From NCBI RefSeq assembly GCF_949987535.1, contig NC_080081.1:64997603-65061602 (forward strand): a DNA stretch of 64,000 bases. The letters run 5' to 3'. Of this stretch, positions 24,046-64,000 are shown one piece after another. The notes under the pieces are model-generated. The model was not told where the DNA came from and searched no databases. It saw only the letters and a list, made by a program, of their open reading frames with translations. Source of the DNA: Balaenoptera acutorostrata (Eukaryota; Chordata; Mammalia; Artiodactyla; Balaenopteridae). Made by a program: the position numbers and the translations under genes. The first letter of the stretch is position 1; the number at the start of each line of letters is the position of its first letter.

Positions 24046-24362
24046 GCTTAAGTTGAGTTAATTATAGAGAGATACAGAGAGACGTGTACCAGAACCTTCC
24101 TTTATAGCTCATACCCTTTGCATGTTCCCACTACCACTTGCCACACAGCTCTGACCAACCAGGCTGGCCACTGGCTTTGCCCTGAAGGCCCCTTTGCCCC
24201 TCCAGGCCTCTCCCTCCATGTTCTTCCATGAAATTACAACCCACCCTTCAATGGCCAGGTCACACGTGACCCTCCTCCCCAGTACAGAGACAAGATGCGA
24301 CTTTCCTCTCCTCTCTAAATCCCTCTCCTAAGGCACAGGATCTCATTCTGCCCATTAGAGAG

Positions 24363-24364
<2 letters not shown>

Positions 24365-24404
<40 letters not shown>
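24365..24404. repeat. (GT)20 microsatellite
   Basis: A perfect dinucleotide run of 40 bp. Confidence 0.97.
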
Positions 24405-24406
<2 letters not shown>

Positions 24407-24550
24407 TGGTCGTGAGTCTGGCGGGGAGGAGGGGGGAGGCAGGCTGGTGCGGGGGTGAACAGAGAGGAGAAGGAAGGCTGGAGTCATTTGCACTGAATGT
24501 CCTTAGAGTGGACAAGGGAGAAATGATAACTAAAGAGGCATGCACGTTAA

Positions 24551-24697
24551 AAATTACCTAGATGGACTTCCCTGGCGGTCCAGTGGTTAGGGCTCTGCGC
24601 TTCCACTGCAGGGGGCATGGGTTCGATCCCTGGCCAGGGAACAAAGATCCCACATGCCAAGTGGCGCAGCCAAAAAAAAAAAAAAAAATTACCTAGA
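24551..24697 (+). mobile_element. Short CHR-type SINE with a 12-bp target-site duplication
   Basis: Element at about 24563-24685 with head TGGACTTCCCTGGCGGTCCA, 'gggttcgatccctgg' and a poly-A tail. aaattacctaga flanks it at 24551-24562 and 24686-24697. Confidence 0.95.
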
Positions 24698-25550
24698 AAT
24701 GGGAGGAGCTTTAAATGGAGAATGAAGTCCCCATCCTGAGGTATCTAGTATTTTTACTACTTTACAGGAAACCCCACTAGATCCAAATTTAAGTGTATCT
24801 AAATCCAGAGGCTGGCAGCATACATCTCTTTTACTTTCCTAGAAGTAATACATTTCAAAATTTAGCTGTATTCTAAGTACATATGGAATTTAGCCTTAAC
24901 TCTAACTTTTAAGCAGGAAGGAGAAAACAGAAGTTGATAAAACATCCATATTCCTCCAGACCCCAGCAGGATCCTCCCCGTGCCCTGCTCCCTTCAATGC
25001 CCTATTGCGGGCTGGTGACCCAGAGACGGAATCCACATCGTGTCATGGCCACTCCACCTTGGTGATGGAAACACCACACCTCTGTGCTGGGTGTATATTT
25101 AGCTCCCAAGTTTGAGTCATCAGAAATAGCAGAGCAAGATTGTTCTATTTTAATGAAATGTTAGTGCGTTTTTTTAGGAAACCATACCTGAGGTGATGTA
25201 ATTCTACCCTGGAGAGAAGGGGAAAATGTCAAAAAAGACTGGGGAAAGTGATCACACTTCTAAATATAATGCAGATAAGTCGAGTGAGACAAGATTCCGC
25301 CTTCTAAACTAAACTGAACCGACACATTAAAAAGAAACCACCTTACTTTTTTCACAGCTCTTGTTGACTAGCATCCTTTGTGGTCATTTCCCTAATTCCC
25401 ACTGGGAACCAGCATCATTCAGTCAGTAAATATCTTCTAAGAGGCTGCATCCCATTGCAGGACAATCCTGGAATCTCCTGGAGAGTCTTCACCAAGTGGT
25501 CCCCTCCTGGGGGACGTCACATCAGTGTCATTCTAACGATAATTACCTTC
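24698..25550. other. No feature recognised
   Basis: AT-moderate intergenic sequence with no identifiable repeat or coding signal. Confidence 0.4.
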
Positions 25551-25554
25551 CATG

Positions 25555-25770
25555 AGTATCTACCGTGTGCCAAGCATCGTGCTAGGCGTTCACATCCACA
25601 GTTTCATTTAACCTTCACAAGCCAGTGAAGCAGGAGTTCTTTCCTTCTATGCTGATTTGGAAGCTCAGAAAGGCGGAGTGACTTTCTCAAGGGGTAGCAC
25701 CAGGTTTTGAACTCAGGTCTGCCCAACTCTGAGGCCGGTCCTTCTAACCTCTCCTCCAGAGCACGGCCTC
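25555..25770 (-). mobile_element. MIR relic
   Basis: 'ccgtgtgccaagcatcgtgc', 'agtttcatttaaccttcaca', 'aagctcagaaaggcggagtg' and 'ggttttgaactcaggtctgc' match the complement of MIR over most of its length. Confidence 0.8.
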
Positions 25771-26059
25771 CTCTGTCAGGTCCTTCCTGACATGAGCACC
25801 TGGTGGGGCATCATGCTCTAGGACCACCGAGAAACAAGGGGACCAGGAGCTGGCCAGGCAAACGGCAGCTGGACAAAGGCCGCTCCTTTTAAAGCAAACT
25901 GCGAGGTCCATGAAGTCTCAGAAGCAGACCCGTAAGTAGGTGCTTCCTCCAGCTCAACCAGGAAGCATACAAAGATGGTTTTTACCTGCTGGGGGTAGCA
26001 AGGCTGTGGGTTGTTTCTTCCTCCTAGGATAAAGCCACCATCACACAACATCAGTGACA

Positions 26060-26215
26060 ACAACGGCAGCTAACATTTCTCAGGATGTACTTTCCCCAGT
26101 CGACCTCATTATATCCTCACCACAGCCCTGGGAGGTAGAAACTACTATTATCCCCATTTTGTACAGATGTGAAAGCTCAGGCCCCAGATCACACTTTGGT
26201 ATTTAAATTGCAACA
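26060..26215 (-). mobile_element. MIR relic
   Basis: 'acctcattatatcctcacca', 'gggaggtagaaactactatt' and 'atccccattttgtacagatg' match the complement of MIR. Confidence 0.7.
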
Positions 26216-26609
26216 AGGCAGGAAGATCTGAAGGAGACTGGAAGACAGATCCATTGCTGTTGAGGTTACCCCAGACCATCGGCCACCTGCTCTCGTGTGG
26301 GTGTCCCTATGGATGTCCCTTCCATCCTCATCCCGCGGGACAGTCGAGAGGGCAGTGCTACTCATTGAATACATGAGGAAACAGAGATCTAGAGCAGGTA
26401 AGCCCTCCTCAGGATCAAGCGGCCCCCTGGGGCCATGGACACTGATGGGGACAGACTCCTGCCAGGGGGTTGCGGTGAAGGTTTATAAGCCCAAGGCAAA
26501 TACATGAGTCTTGGAACTTGGAGCTTTGGAGCCATTGAAAACACTGTGAGCCCTTAAAGCCTTTTTTTCTTTTTTTTTTTTAATGTTCAAGCTTTAAAAA
26601 AAATATCTA

Positions 26610-27877
26610 GGGCTTCCCTGGTGGCTCAGTGGTTAAGAATCCGCCTGCCAATGCAGGGGACCCAGGTTCAAGCCCTGGTCTGGGAAGATCCCACATGCCA
26701 CAGAGCAACTAAGCCCGTGCACCACAACTACTGAGCCCGTGTGCCGCAACTACTGAAGCCCACGTGCCTAGAACCCGTGCTCCGCAACAAGAGAAGCCAC
26801 CACAGTGAGAAGCCCACGCACCACAAGGAAGAGTAGTCCCTGCTCAACATGACTAGAGAAAGCCCACATGCAGCAACCAAGACCCAATGCAACATTTCTC
26901 CAAAGAAGATGTACAGATTGCCAACAAACACATGAAAGAATGCTCAACATCATTAATGATTAGAGAAATGCAAATCAAAACTACAGTGAGATACCATCTC
27001 ACACCAGTCAGAATGGCCATCATCAAAAAATCTACAAACAATAAATGCTGGAGAGGGTGTGGAGAAAAGGGAACCCTCTTGCACTGTTGGTGGGAATGTA
27101 AATTGATACAGCCACTATGGAGAACAGTATGGAGGTTCCTTAAAAAACTAAAAATAGAACTACCATATGACCCAGCAATCCCACTACTGGGCATATACCC
27201 TGAGAAAACCATAATTCAAAAAGAGGCATGTACCAAAATGTTCATCGCAGCTCAGGACATGGAAGCAATCTAAGTGTCCATCAACAGATGAATGGATAAA
27301 GAAGATGTGGCACATATATACAATGGAATATTACTCAGCCATAAAAAGAAAGAAATTGAGTTATTTGTAGTGAGGTGGATGGACCTAGAGTCTGTCATAC
27401 AGAGTGAAGTAAGTCAGAAAGAGAAAAACAAACACTGTATGCTAACACATATATACGGAATCCCAAAAAAAAAAAAAATGGTCATGAAGAACCTAGGGGC
27501 AAGATGGGAATAGAGACGCAGACCTACTAGAGGATGGACTTGAGGACACAGGGAGGGGGAAGGGTAAGCTGGGACGAAGTGAGAGAGTGGCATGGACATA
27601 CATACGCTACCAAATGTAAAATAGATAGCTAGTGGGAAGCAGCCGCATAGCACAGGGAGATCAGCTCGGTGCTTTGTGACCACCTAGAGGGGTGGGATAG
27701 GGAGGGTGGGAGGGAGACGCAAGAGGGAGGGGATATGGGGATATATGTATATGTATCGCTGATTCACTCTGTTATAAAGCAGAAACTAACACACCATTGT
27801 AAAGCAATTATACTCCAATAAAGATGTTAAAAAAAAAAAAAAAGACCCGATGCAGCCAAAAATAAATAAATAAATCT
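26610..27877 (+). mobile_element. CHR-2 SINE split by an L1 insertion
   Basis: The SINE starts GGGCTTCCCTGGTGGCTCAG at 26610 and runs to 26891; its last bases ('gcagccaaaaataaataaa') resume at 27855. The L1 between them brought a target-site duplication of SINE sequence: aagacccaatgca at 26879-26891 and aagacccgatgca at 27842-27854 (12 of 13 match). Confidence 0.92.
26892..27841 (+). mobile_element. 5'-truncated L1: end of ORF2 and 3' UTR
   Basis: The reading frame shows C-terminal ORF2 words such as [20 protein letters not shown] and [17 protein letters not shown], then stops and shifts. The rest is 3' UTR ending 'tatactccaataaagatgtt' plus poly-A. No endonuclease or reverse-transcriptase domain remains, so it is dead. 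Confidence 0.93.
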
Positions 27878-27879
27878 TT

Positions 27880-30780
27880 TTTTTTTTTTTAATCTAAACT
27901 TGCAGGAATATTATATGACGCTAAGACACACGTGACAACAAAGGAATGTCACTGCTGAGTCATCCCACTGACGTACTCTGCACGGCTAAGTGCAAATTTG
28001 AGGAGGCTCAAACCCTGGGCTGCAAGTACAGATACAAGCACATCGTAGAGGCACCCAGTGCCAGGGCTAACTCCAGCCTCACACTCTGCCCCATCACCCA
28101 CATTTTCATTATGATGATGTCTATTTGAATTTCCAGATGCATCCAAAAACTGATCAAGAGAATTTAGGCTCTGGCTGCAGACTGGGAAGTGGTTTTGGTC
28201 AGAGAGACACCTGGTGGCTCTTGAGATAAACCACACTATCCTGCCAAAGAACACTTCTCGTGTCCCAAGCAAGGCACCAAGGGGTGGCAAGGAAGCCCAG
28301 CTTCTCCTGCTAAGGAGAGTACCCAGCATCACCTTTGCAGGGAGGGGGTAGCCCAGAGGGGCACACGGGCTTTGTGGCCGGAGCAAATGGGCTTGAACAC
28401 TCAGCCTGGCTCTGTCTCCTGGACAGTCAGCTTGACTGTTGAAATGGGGCAGGGATGCAAATATCTCTTCACACCACTGTGAGGACCAGCTGAGCCAAGA
28501 GTGATGGACCCAACTGCGACACCCACAGTATTTGAACGCTGTCTGTCCCCTGAATTTACGGGTACCTGGGTGGCCATCAGTTCACAACAGGGCCCCTACA
28601 GCACCTCTGTGCTCAGATGGTTTTAATGTGGTCAGGGAGCTGGGTCCCCCATGGGCAGATAGGCTTTGCTCTCTCAGTGCCCCAGTGCTGTCCCCTCACA
28701 AAGGACACCCCTCCATGAAATCATGCCCATGGGGTTTCCTTTTTTGGGGTGGTGGTATTATGGCAGCCTCTTCCCCCCTTTATAAATTTCTGCATGCTTC
28801 AATTTTTGCTACAAGCAGTTTCATGTTTATATTAAGAAGAAATAATTGCCATTTCCTTTTCAGTGGAAAAAAATGTTCAATTTCCATTAGCTCTTGTTTT
28901 CATCTTAGCCCTTGGATGATTTTCCATCAGTTTATTTATTTTTTTAATCTTTTTGAACAGAGTAAAGGAGACTCTGGGATTTCACAGCGTTATTTAACAT
29001 TCTCATATTCTATCCTGTAATTTCAGCCGTTGTCATTGTCTTTACACAAAGGAACACGGCAGACAAGCAGGCATCTCCCTCCGGAAGGCACCAAAACAAT
29101 GGTGTTCATGTCTCTGCCCAAGTTGAGGTTGAAAATGAAGAAGGGAGGGTGGTTTCATTCCTAAGAGCTCCACAATACTTTCCAATACCAACTCAGCTTT
29201 CCCACACATGAAGGTAATCTGAAGGGGAAACCACCGAGCGTCAGCATGAGTGGCTGCTTTTAAAGCATTTCCTCGTGTATGCTACTCCTTACCTTCTTTT
29301 AAAACAAAAGATGCAGTGAAGAAAAAGTTGCATGCAAATAAAACTTCTCTCACTCAAAAAGAATTTTATACAGATTAGGGAACTTAGCTGCTGAAGTATC
29401 ATCATGAATTTTTCAAAGCAAAAAAAAATCCTTCTGTAATTCAAATCTTTTTCTAATTCACCTATTTGACTGGCTGATTTTGGCTTACGCTGGATTTTCT
29501 TAAAATAAAGGTCATTTTTATTAGTCTTGGTTCCACAGTAAACCAGAAAACAATTTGGGGACCGAATTTTTGACATGTCAATTTCCAGGTGCCGTTTAAG
29601 AGAAAGAGAAAAACTAGAATTATTACATTCATTTATTTAATAGGTGATCCTATCACAATTCTTCACTAAGGTCTTAAAGGCTGAAAAGTTATCAGGAATG
29701 GACAGATGTTATGATTTATTCTGGTGCATGTGGAATCCTATCAGGGAAATTTGCTCAAGTTTTAGAAAATGTCTATTTTCTAACGAAATGGACTCAACCT
29801 TCCCTTTCCACAACGGGACGTGCATACGACGTGAAATTCCCATAGCCAGGCCTCCAGAAAAGGAGTCCAGCATGCTGGGTGTCAAGTCCTAAGGCTGTGC
29901 TGGAGGCCACTTACCGTAGCCCTGCCTGGCTCTCCAGCTGTGCACTCACGCCAAGCTGCCAGACAGTCACCTTAATGACTCTACAGAGAAGTGTTGGTAT
30001 CAGGATGTGACAGAGGGGAAAATCTCTCAGTCTGATGAAGGATTAGGTCACCAGCATGTCTGTGGAACCTACAATCAGGGCAAAGTGCTAAAGTGTTACA
30101 GTTTGTGTCGGTGACGACTGCAAAATGTCTATTTCCCTTTTAAGGCAGGTGACCACACGTCCCAGTTTGCCTGGGTAGTCCCAGTTTAGGCCAGTTGCCC
30201 TGTCATAATTGTTAGTAGCAGCTCCTTTCACTCTTAAAAGTATCCTGGTTTGGATGATGAATCACACTGTCACCTCACCTCTAGGTACAGCTCACTTAGG
30301 ACCCTCCCACACACACACAAGATGCCCACAGAGCCTTCCCAGCACAGCACTTTGGTCCAGACTTTTCTACTACTCCCCCCACCCGATTCCTTCGGGGCCG
30401 AGGATCCCAAAATATAGCCATTCTGATTAAATGTGTGCATTTGAGAACAGCCATTTGTAGACAATCGCCCTCAACCAGGGAAGTGCATATGATGGGGTCA
30501 TCTAGGCCCGTGTCTGAACCAGCAGGACAGGTACCCTGAGACGGTGCTTTCCAGAGCTCTCCCCACAGACCACTGGGGAAGGCCTTCGGGAGAGGGGCTC
30601 ACACAGTGCTGGGATGGCCCGTCAGAGGGCTCTGGCCACCCTCGTGGCCTCCACCGTTAAACCTCATTCTTTTCTCCCCCTGAAAGGCACTGAGCAAAGC
30701 CAGCACCTCGAGGTTCTCACCAAAGATGGCGCTGCACTGGCTCCCACACGCTTCCCACTCGGAGCCAGCCAAAGGCAAAT
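27880..30780. other. Intergenic, mostly unique; weak MIR near 28400-28540
   Basis: Lies immediately downstream of the inferred ATP7B 3' end. 'gcctggctctgtctcctgga' to 'ctgtgaggaccagctgagcc' resembles a worn MIR. The remainder has scattered T-runs and no coding signal. An 'aagatggcgctgcactgg' word near 30724 resembles a YY1 site. Confidence 0.4.
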
Positions 30781-30804
30781 TTATAGATGAATAGAAAAAG
30801 AAAC

Positions 30805-30810
30805 TTTATT
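30805..30810 (-). promoter_or_regulatory. Distal polyadenylation signal AATAAA
   Basis: TTTATT on the plus strand reads AATAAA in the ATP7B direction, about 1.97 kb after the stop codon. Cleavage would be expected 10-30 nt further on, near 30780-30795. It is the best candidate for the main 3' end. Confidence 0.5.
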
Positions 30811-31319
30811 CTAATATAGCATGGGAAAGTTTTTGAAATAGGAATTCTTCTTTTCTGACCAAAAAAAAAAAAAACCAAAACTTATACTTTGAACATCTCT
30901 GAAAGGTTATTTTCTGTACAATTATATAAATATTTCCATGTCCCTATAAATATGACATTTATGGTCCTAAAAGCTTTTTGAAAAATCAATACAATTAGAT
31001 TCTTTAGACAATGATTAGCCCAGTTAGAAAACAGGACACACTCCCCAAGCACAGCCAGGAATAAAGAGAGGACACAATTGGGAACACAGAGCAGGAAGGG
31101 CCTGGGGAGGGGAGGGAAGACTGGAAACCATAAAAACACAACAAAACCCTGCACATCCATTTTAGAGGCTAAGACCCAGCAAAAACTAAATTATATGCAA
31201 ATGGAAAGGAACCATCCAAAGGGAACATGACGTGACCTCGCGGTCAAATTTCACCCCAAGTCAGCAAATATATCACCTGGCAGGTTCGTTCTTCCGGGAG
31301 CGCAAGGGCCTTTTTCTTG

Positions 31320-31325
31320 TTTATT
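31320..31325 (-). promoter_or_regulatory. Proximal polyadenylation signal AATAAA
   Basis: A second AATAAA in the ATP7B direction, about 1.46 kb after the stop codon. Use of this site would give a shorter 3' UTR that still contains the MIR relic. No direct evidence of use is visible. Confidence 0.35.
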
Positions 31326-31364
31326 CTTATCGAGCGAAATATTCAAGGTAGGGCCAAGTTAGAG

Positions 31365-31590
31365 AAAAGACCTCAGAGCCAACAGACATGAATTCAGATC
31401 CCTGTTCTGCCATGTATACTGGCTGTGTGATCCTGAGTGGGATTCCTAGCTTTTCTGAGCCTGTTTCCCGCCTGTGAAGTATCTAACTTTGCTGGCTTGT
31501 TGGGAGGCTTAGAGGTAACTTATAAAAAGTGCTTATATCCCCCTGGAAAATAACTGACAATAACTAACTAAAATGTGTGTGATAAGGGCT
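31365..31590 (+). mobile_element. MIR SINE relic inside the ATP7B 3' UTR
   Basis: Diverged MIR consensus in plus orientation: a block like 'gatccctgttctgccatgta', then 'ctgtgtgatcctgag', a degraded 'gcctgtttcccgcctgtgaag' and a tail with 'taacttataaaaagtgctta'. It is antisense to ATP7B. Confidence 0.6.
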
Positions 31591-32782
31591 TCACCTTGGA
31601 ACTTAGAACAGGCTCCGCACTGCCTAGTCTAAGATTCTGATAGTACTAGTCTACCCCACGTGGTCTGCCAATCACCACCAAGCTCTGAGTCCGCCACGGG
31701 CCCCACTGCTGCCCCTCCGATGCTGTGCAACCACAAAGGCCACTTAAAGTTAGAAACAGATGTTCTGTTGGGAAACTGTGGTCACCCCCTAACTAAGGCA
31801 CCAGCTCTGCGTGCGGAAGTCAATGCATGTGGAGGACTGGGATTTCCTCTCTTATTTGGGTACCGTTTCCCCGGAGTGCTGTAGGCACTGGGGCAGCACT
31901 GACCTGACTCCCACGATGGACCACGTGAGGTGACAGTCACAGAGCGGGCCATGTAACCGAAGCCCCTGGAACGGAGCAAGCAGGTTCCTGCACCACGTGC
32001 CTCCCTGGGTCCCCCGGACCCACCCCCAGAAGCCGAATTTCTCAAGTCTCGGGCTCTGAGACCCTCACTCGAGCTGGGCAGTGACGGTCAGCGACAGCAC
32101 TGGATTCGGCGGCGTTGAGAAGCCAGGACTCCACGGAGAAGAGGGTCATAAGCAACGAAGACCTCTCCTCACCCCGAGGAGGGAGAAGCGTGGCGGCTCT
32201 CTGGCGGCCGTGTGGGCGAGGGCTTCAGGAAGGAGCACACGAGCCCCTCGCAGAGCAGCCGCGGGGACGTGAGGACATCAGCCCGGCCCTCAGACGACGG
32301 GGGGCCACAGCCCCAGGGTCGAGGACAGAAAAGGAAGAGATGGAGCCAGCAGAAAAGACGGGGACACCTGAGGTAAGTGGTGGTCTCGGACACGCGGTGC
32401 ACGTGGGTGTCGTCACAAAGCGCCGGAGCCCGAGGGTTTAATGAGTTCTGTGGACAGGCCCATTTAATAAGTTTCTGGACCCAATGAGATCGTCCTCGTT
32501 TCACGGGCAGTCATCCCAAACGCTACGGCAGAGGATGCGAGGAGGGCTGGCTGTCCCTCCCCTTCCCGAGGCCAGCAAGGTCTCCAACGAGCCCGTGGGA
32601 CCCCGGCGGCGTGGTCCACAAGCCGCAGGGAGGGGTGATCTAGAACGTCCAGGGCTGGCGAGGGGCTCCGCCGCCTGCTGTTGCTGCTGTCAGGCTGGAG
32701 CCTCGGCCACACAGGGAGGGGGGCCGGGCGGGGGCCACAACCGCCTGCGGCTTTCGGACGGACGGCTCCCCGTCCCGGTCAC

Positions 32783-63685
<30,903 letters not shown>

Positions 63686-64000
63686 CTAGGATAGAATGTC
63701 ACAAATCATTCAAATTAGAAGAATGGATAATTTTTTTTCCGGAGGCTCAAGCTTGACAATGTTCAGATGAAAGTTCCTGGAGAAGATAAAGGGGGGCTGG
63801 TGTTTCCGTCACTTTCTCTCCCTCCCCACAGCCAGACGGAGGCACTCGATTCCATACATAGGAAAACACGCGGATACTGCAAGGACGGAATGTTCTGGGT
63901 AGATGAATGCTCTAATGAGACAATGACGGTTAACAGCAGTGATAAGAACACACCAGGCACCCTGCTAAGCACATGTCTGGCTTCCTTTAACTGTTAACAT
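63686..64000. other. Start of ATP7B intron 2 (3' part), weak MIR
   Basis: Upstream of the exon 3 acceptor in the transcript. The extreme right, 'accaggcaccctgctaagca' and 'ctggcttcctttaactgtta', resembles an antisense MIR. Exon 2 is not reached. Confidence 0.5.

Larger units (their letters stand above)
30785..32782 (-). other. ATP7B: Inferred ATP7B 3' UTR
   Basis: This runs from the stop codon to just past the distal AATAAA on the minus strand. The length of about 2 kb is similar to that remembered for the human transcript. It holds a CpG-rich half near the stop (32000-32780), a MIR relic at about 31365-31590 and an AT-rich distal part. The end is inferred from the polyadenylation signal only; transcript data would be needed to place it. 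Confidence 0.5.

Noticed and set aside
24563..24685. tRNA-like sequence with an internal B box (also in the other CHR SINEs)
   Set aside because: The GGTTCGAxxCC block is the tRNA-derived head of a SINE flanked by target-site duplications and an A-tail; no functional tRNA fold was seen.
26887..27513. Apparent coding frames with L1 ORF2 similarity
   Set aside because: Belongs to a 5'-truncated, frameshifted L1 without endonuclease or reverse transcriptase; not a gene.
1..30780. A second protein-coding gene in the left 30 kb
   Set aside because: Both strands were read for exon-like conserved peptides. Only transposon-derived or low-complexity frames were found. A distant regulatory element or a non-coding RNA cannot be excluded without expression data.

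Overview
The window is mammalian nuclear DNA, most likely from a cetacean. The best clue is nine tRNA-derived SINEs of the CHR-1/CHR-2 type found in whales, dolphins, hippos and ruminants, several with clean target-site duplications (TSDs). L1 3' ends of the cetartiodactyl type and older L2, MIR, MaLR and hAT relics fill out the picture. Low gene density, long introns and CA/GT microsatellites fit a vertebrate. The species cannot be named from sequence alone.

One protein-coding gene is supported. It is ATP7B, the copper-transporting P1B-type ATPase mutated in Wilson disease, on the minus strand from about 30.8 kb to beyond the right edge. Nineteen coding segments, exons 3 to 21 in human numbering, can be placed to the base. 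Each has AG/GT borders, correct phase, and (except the last) the length remembered for the human exon. They encode metal-binding domains 5 and 6, eight membrane helices, and the actuator, phosphorylation and nucleotide-binding domains. Exon 1 and the large exon 2 (start codon and metal-binding domains 1 to 4) lie outside the window.

Layout: 1-30.8 kb is intergenic DNA downstream of ATP7B with no supported gene. It holds SINEs, L1, L2 and MIR pieces, at least four LTRs and many microsatellites. About 30.8-32.8 kb is the inferred 3' UTR; 32.8-63.7 kb holds exons 21 to 3 and their introns; 63.7-64 kb is the start of intron 2. The longest complete intron, intron 9 (47.35-54.13 kb), carries a SINE, L2/MIR relics and a 47-bp minisatellite.

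The most notable points follow. The ATP7B tail is changed by a reading-frame shift, so the protein ends without the tri-leucine retrieval signal and the human-type C-terminus. A SINE sits about 16 nt inside intron 11 next to the 5' splice site. Two A-rich tracts are bounded only by 12- and 15-bp direct repeats and look like 'tail-only' retroposition events. A solo LTR keeps readable CCAAT, TATA and polyadenylation signals. Nothing resembling a new multi-gene system was seen.
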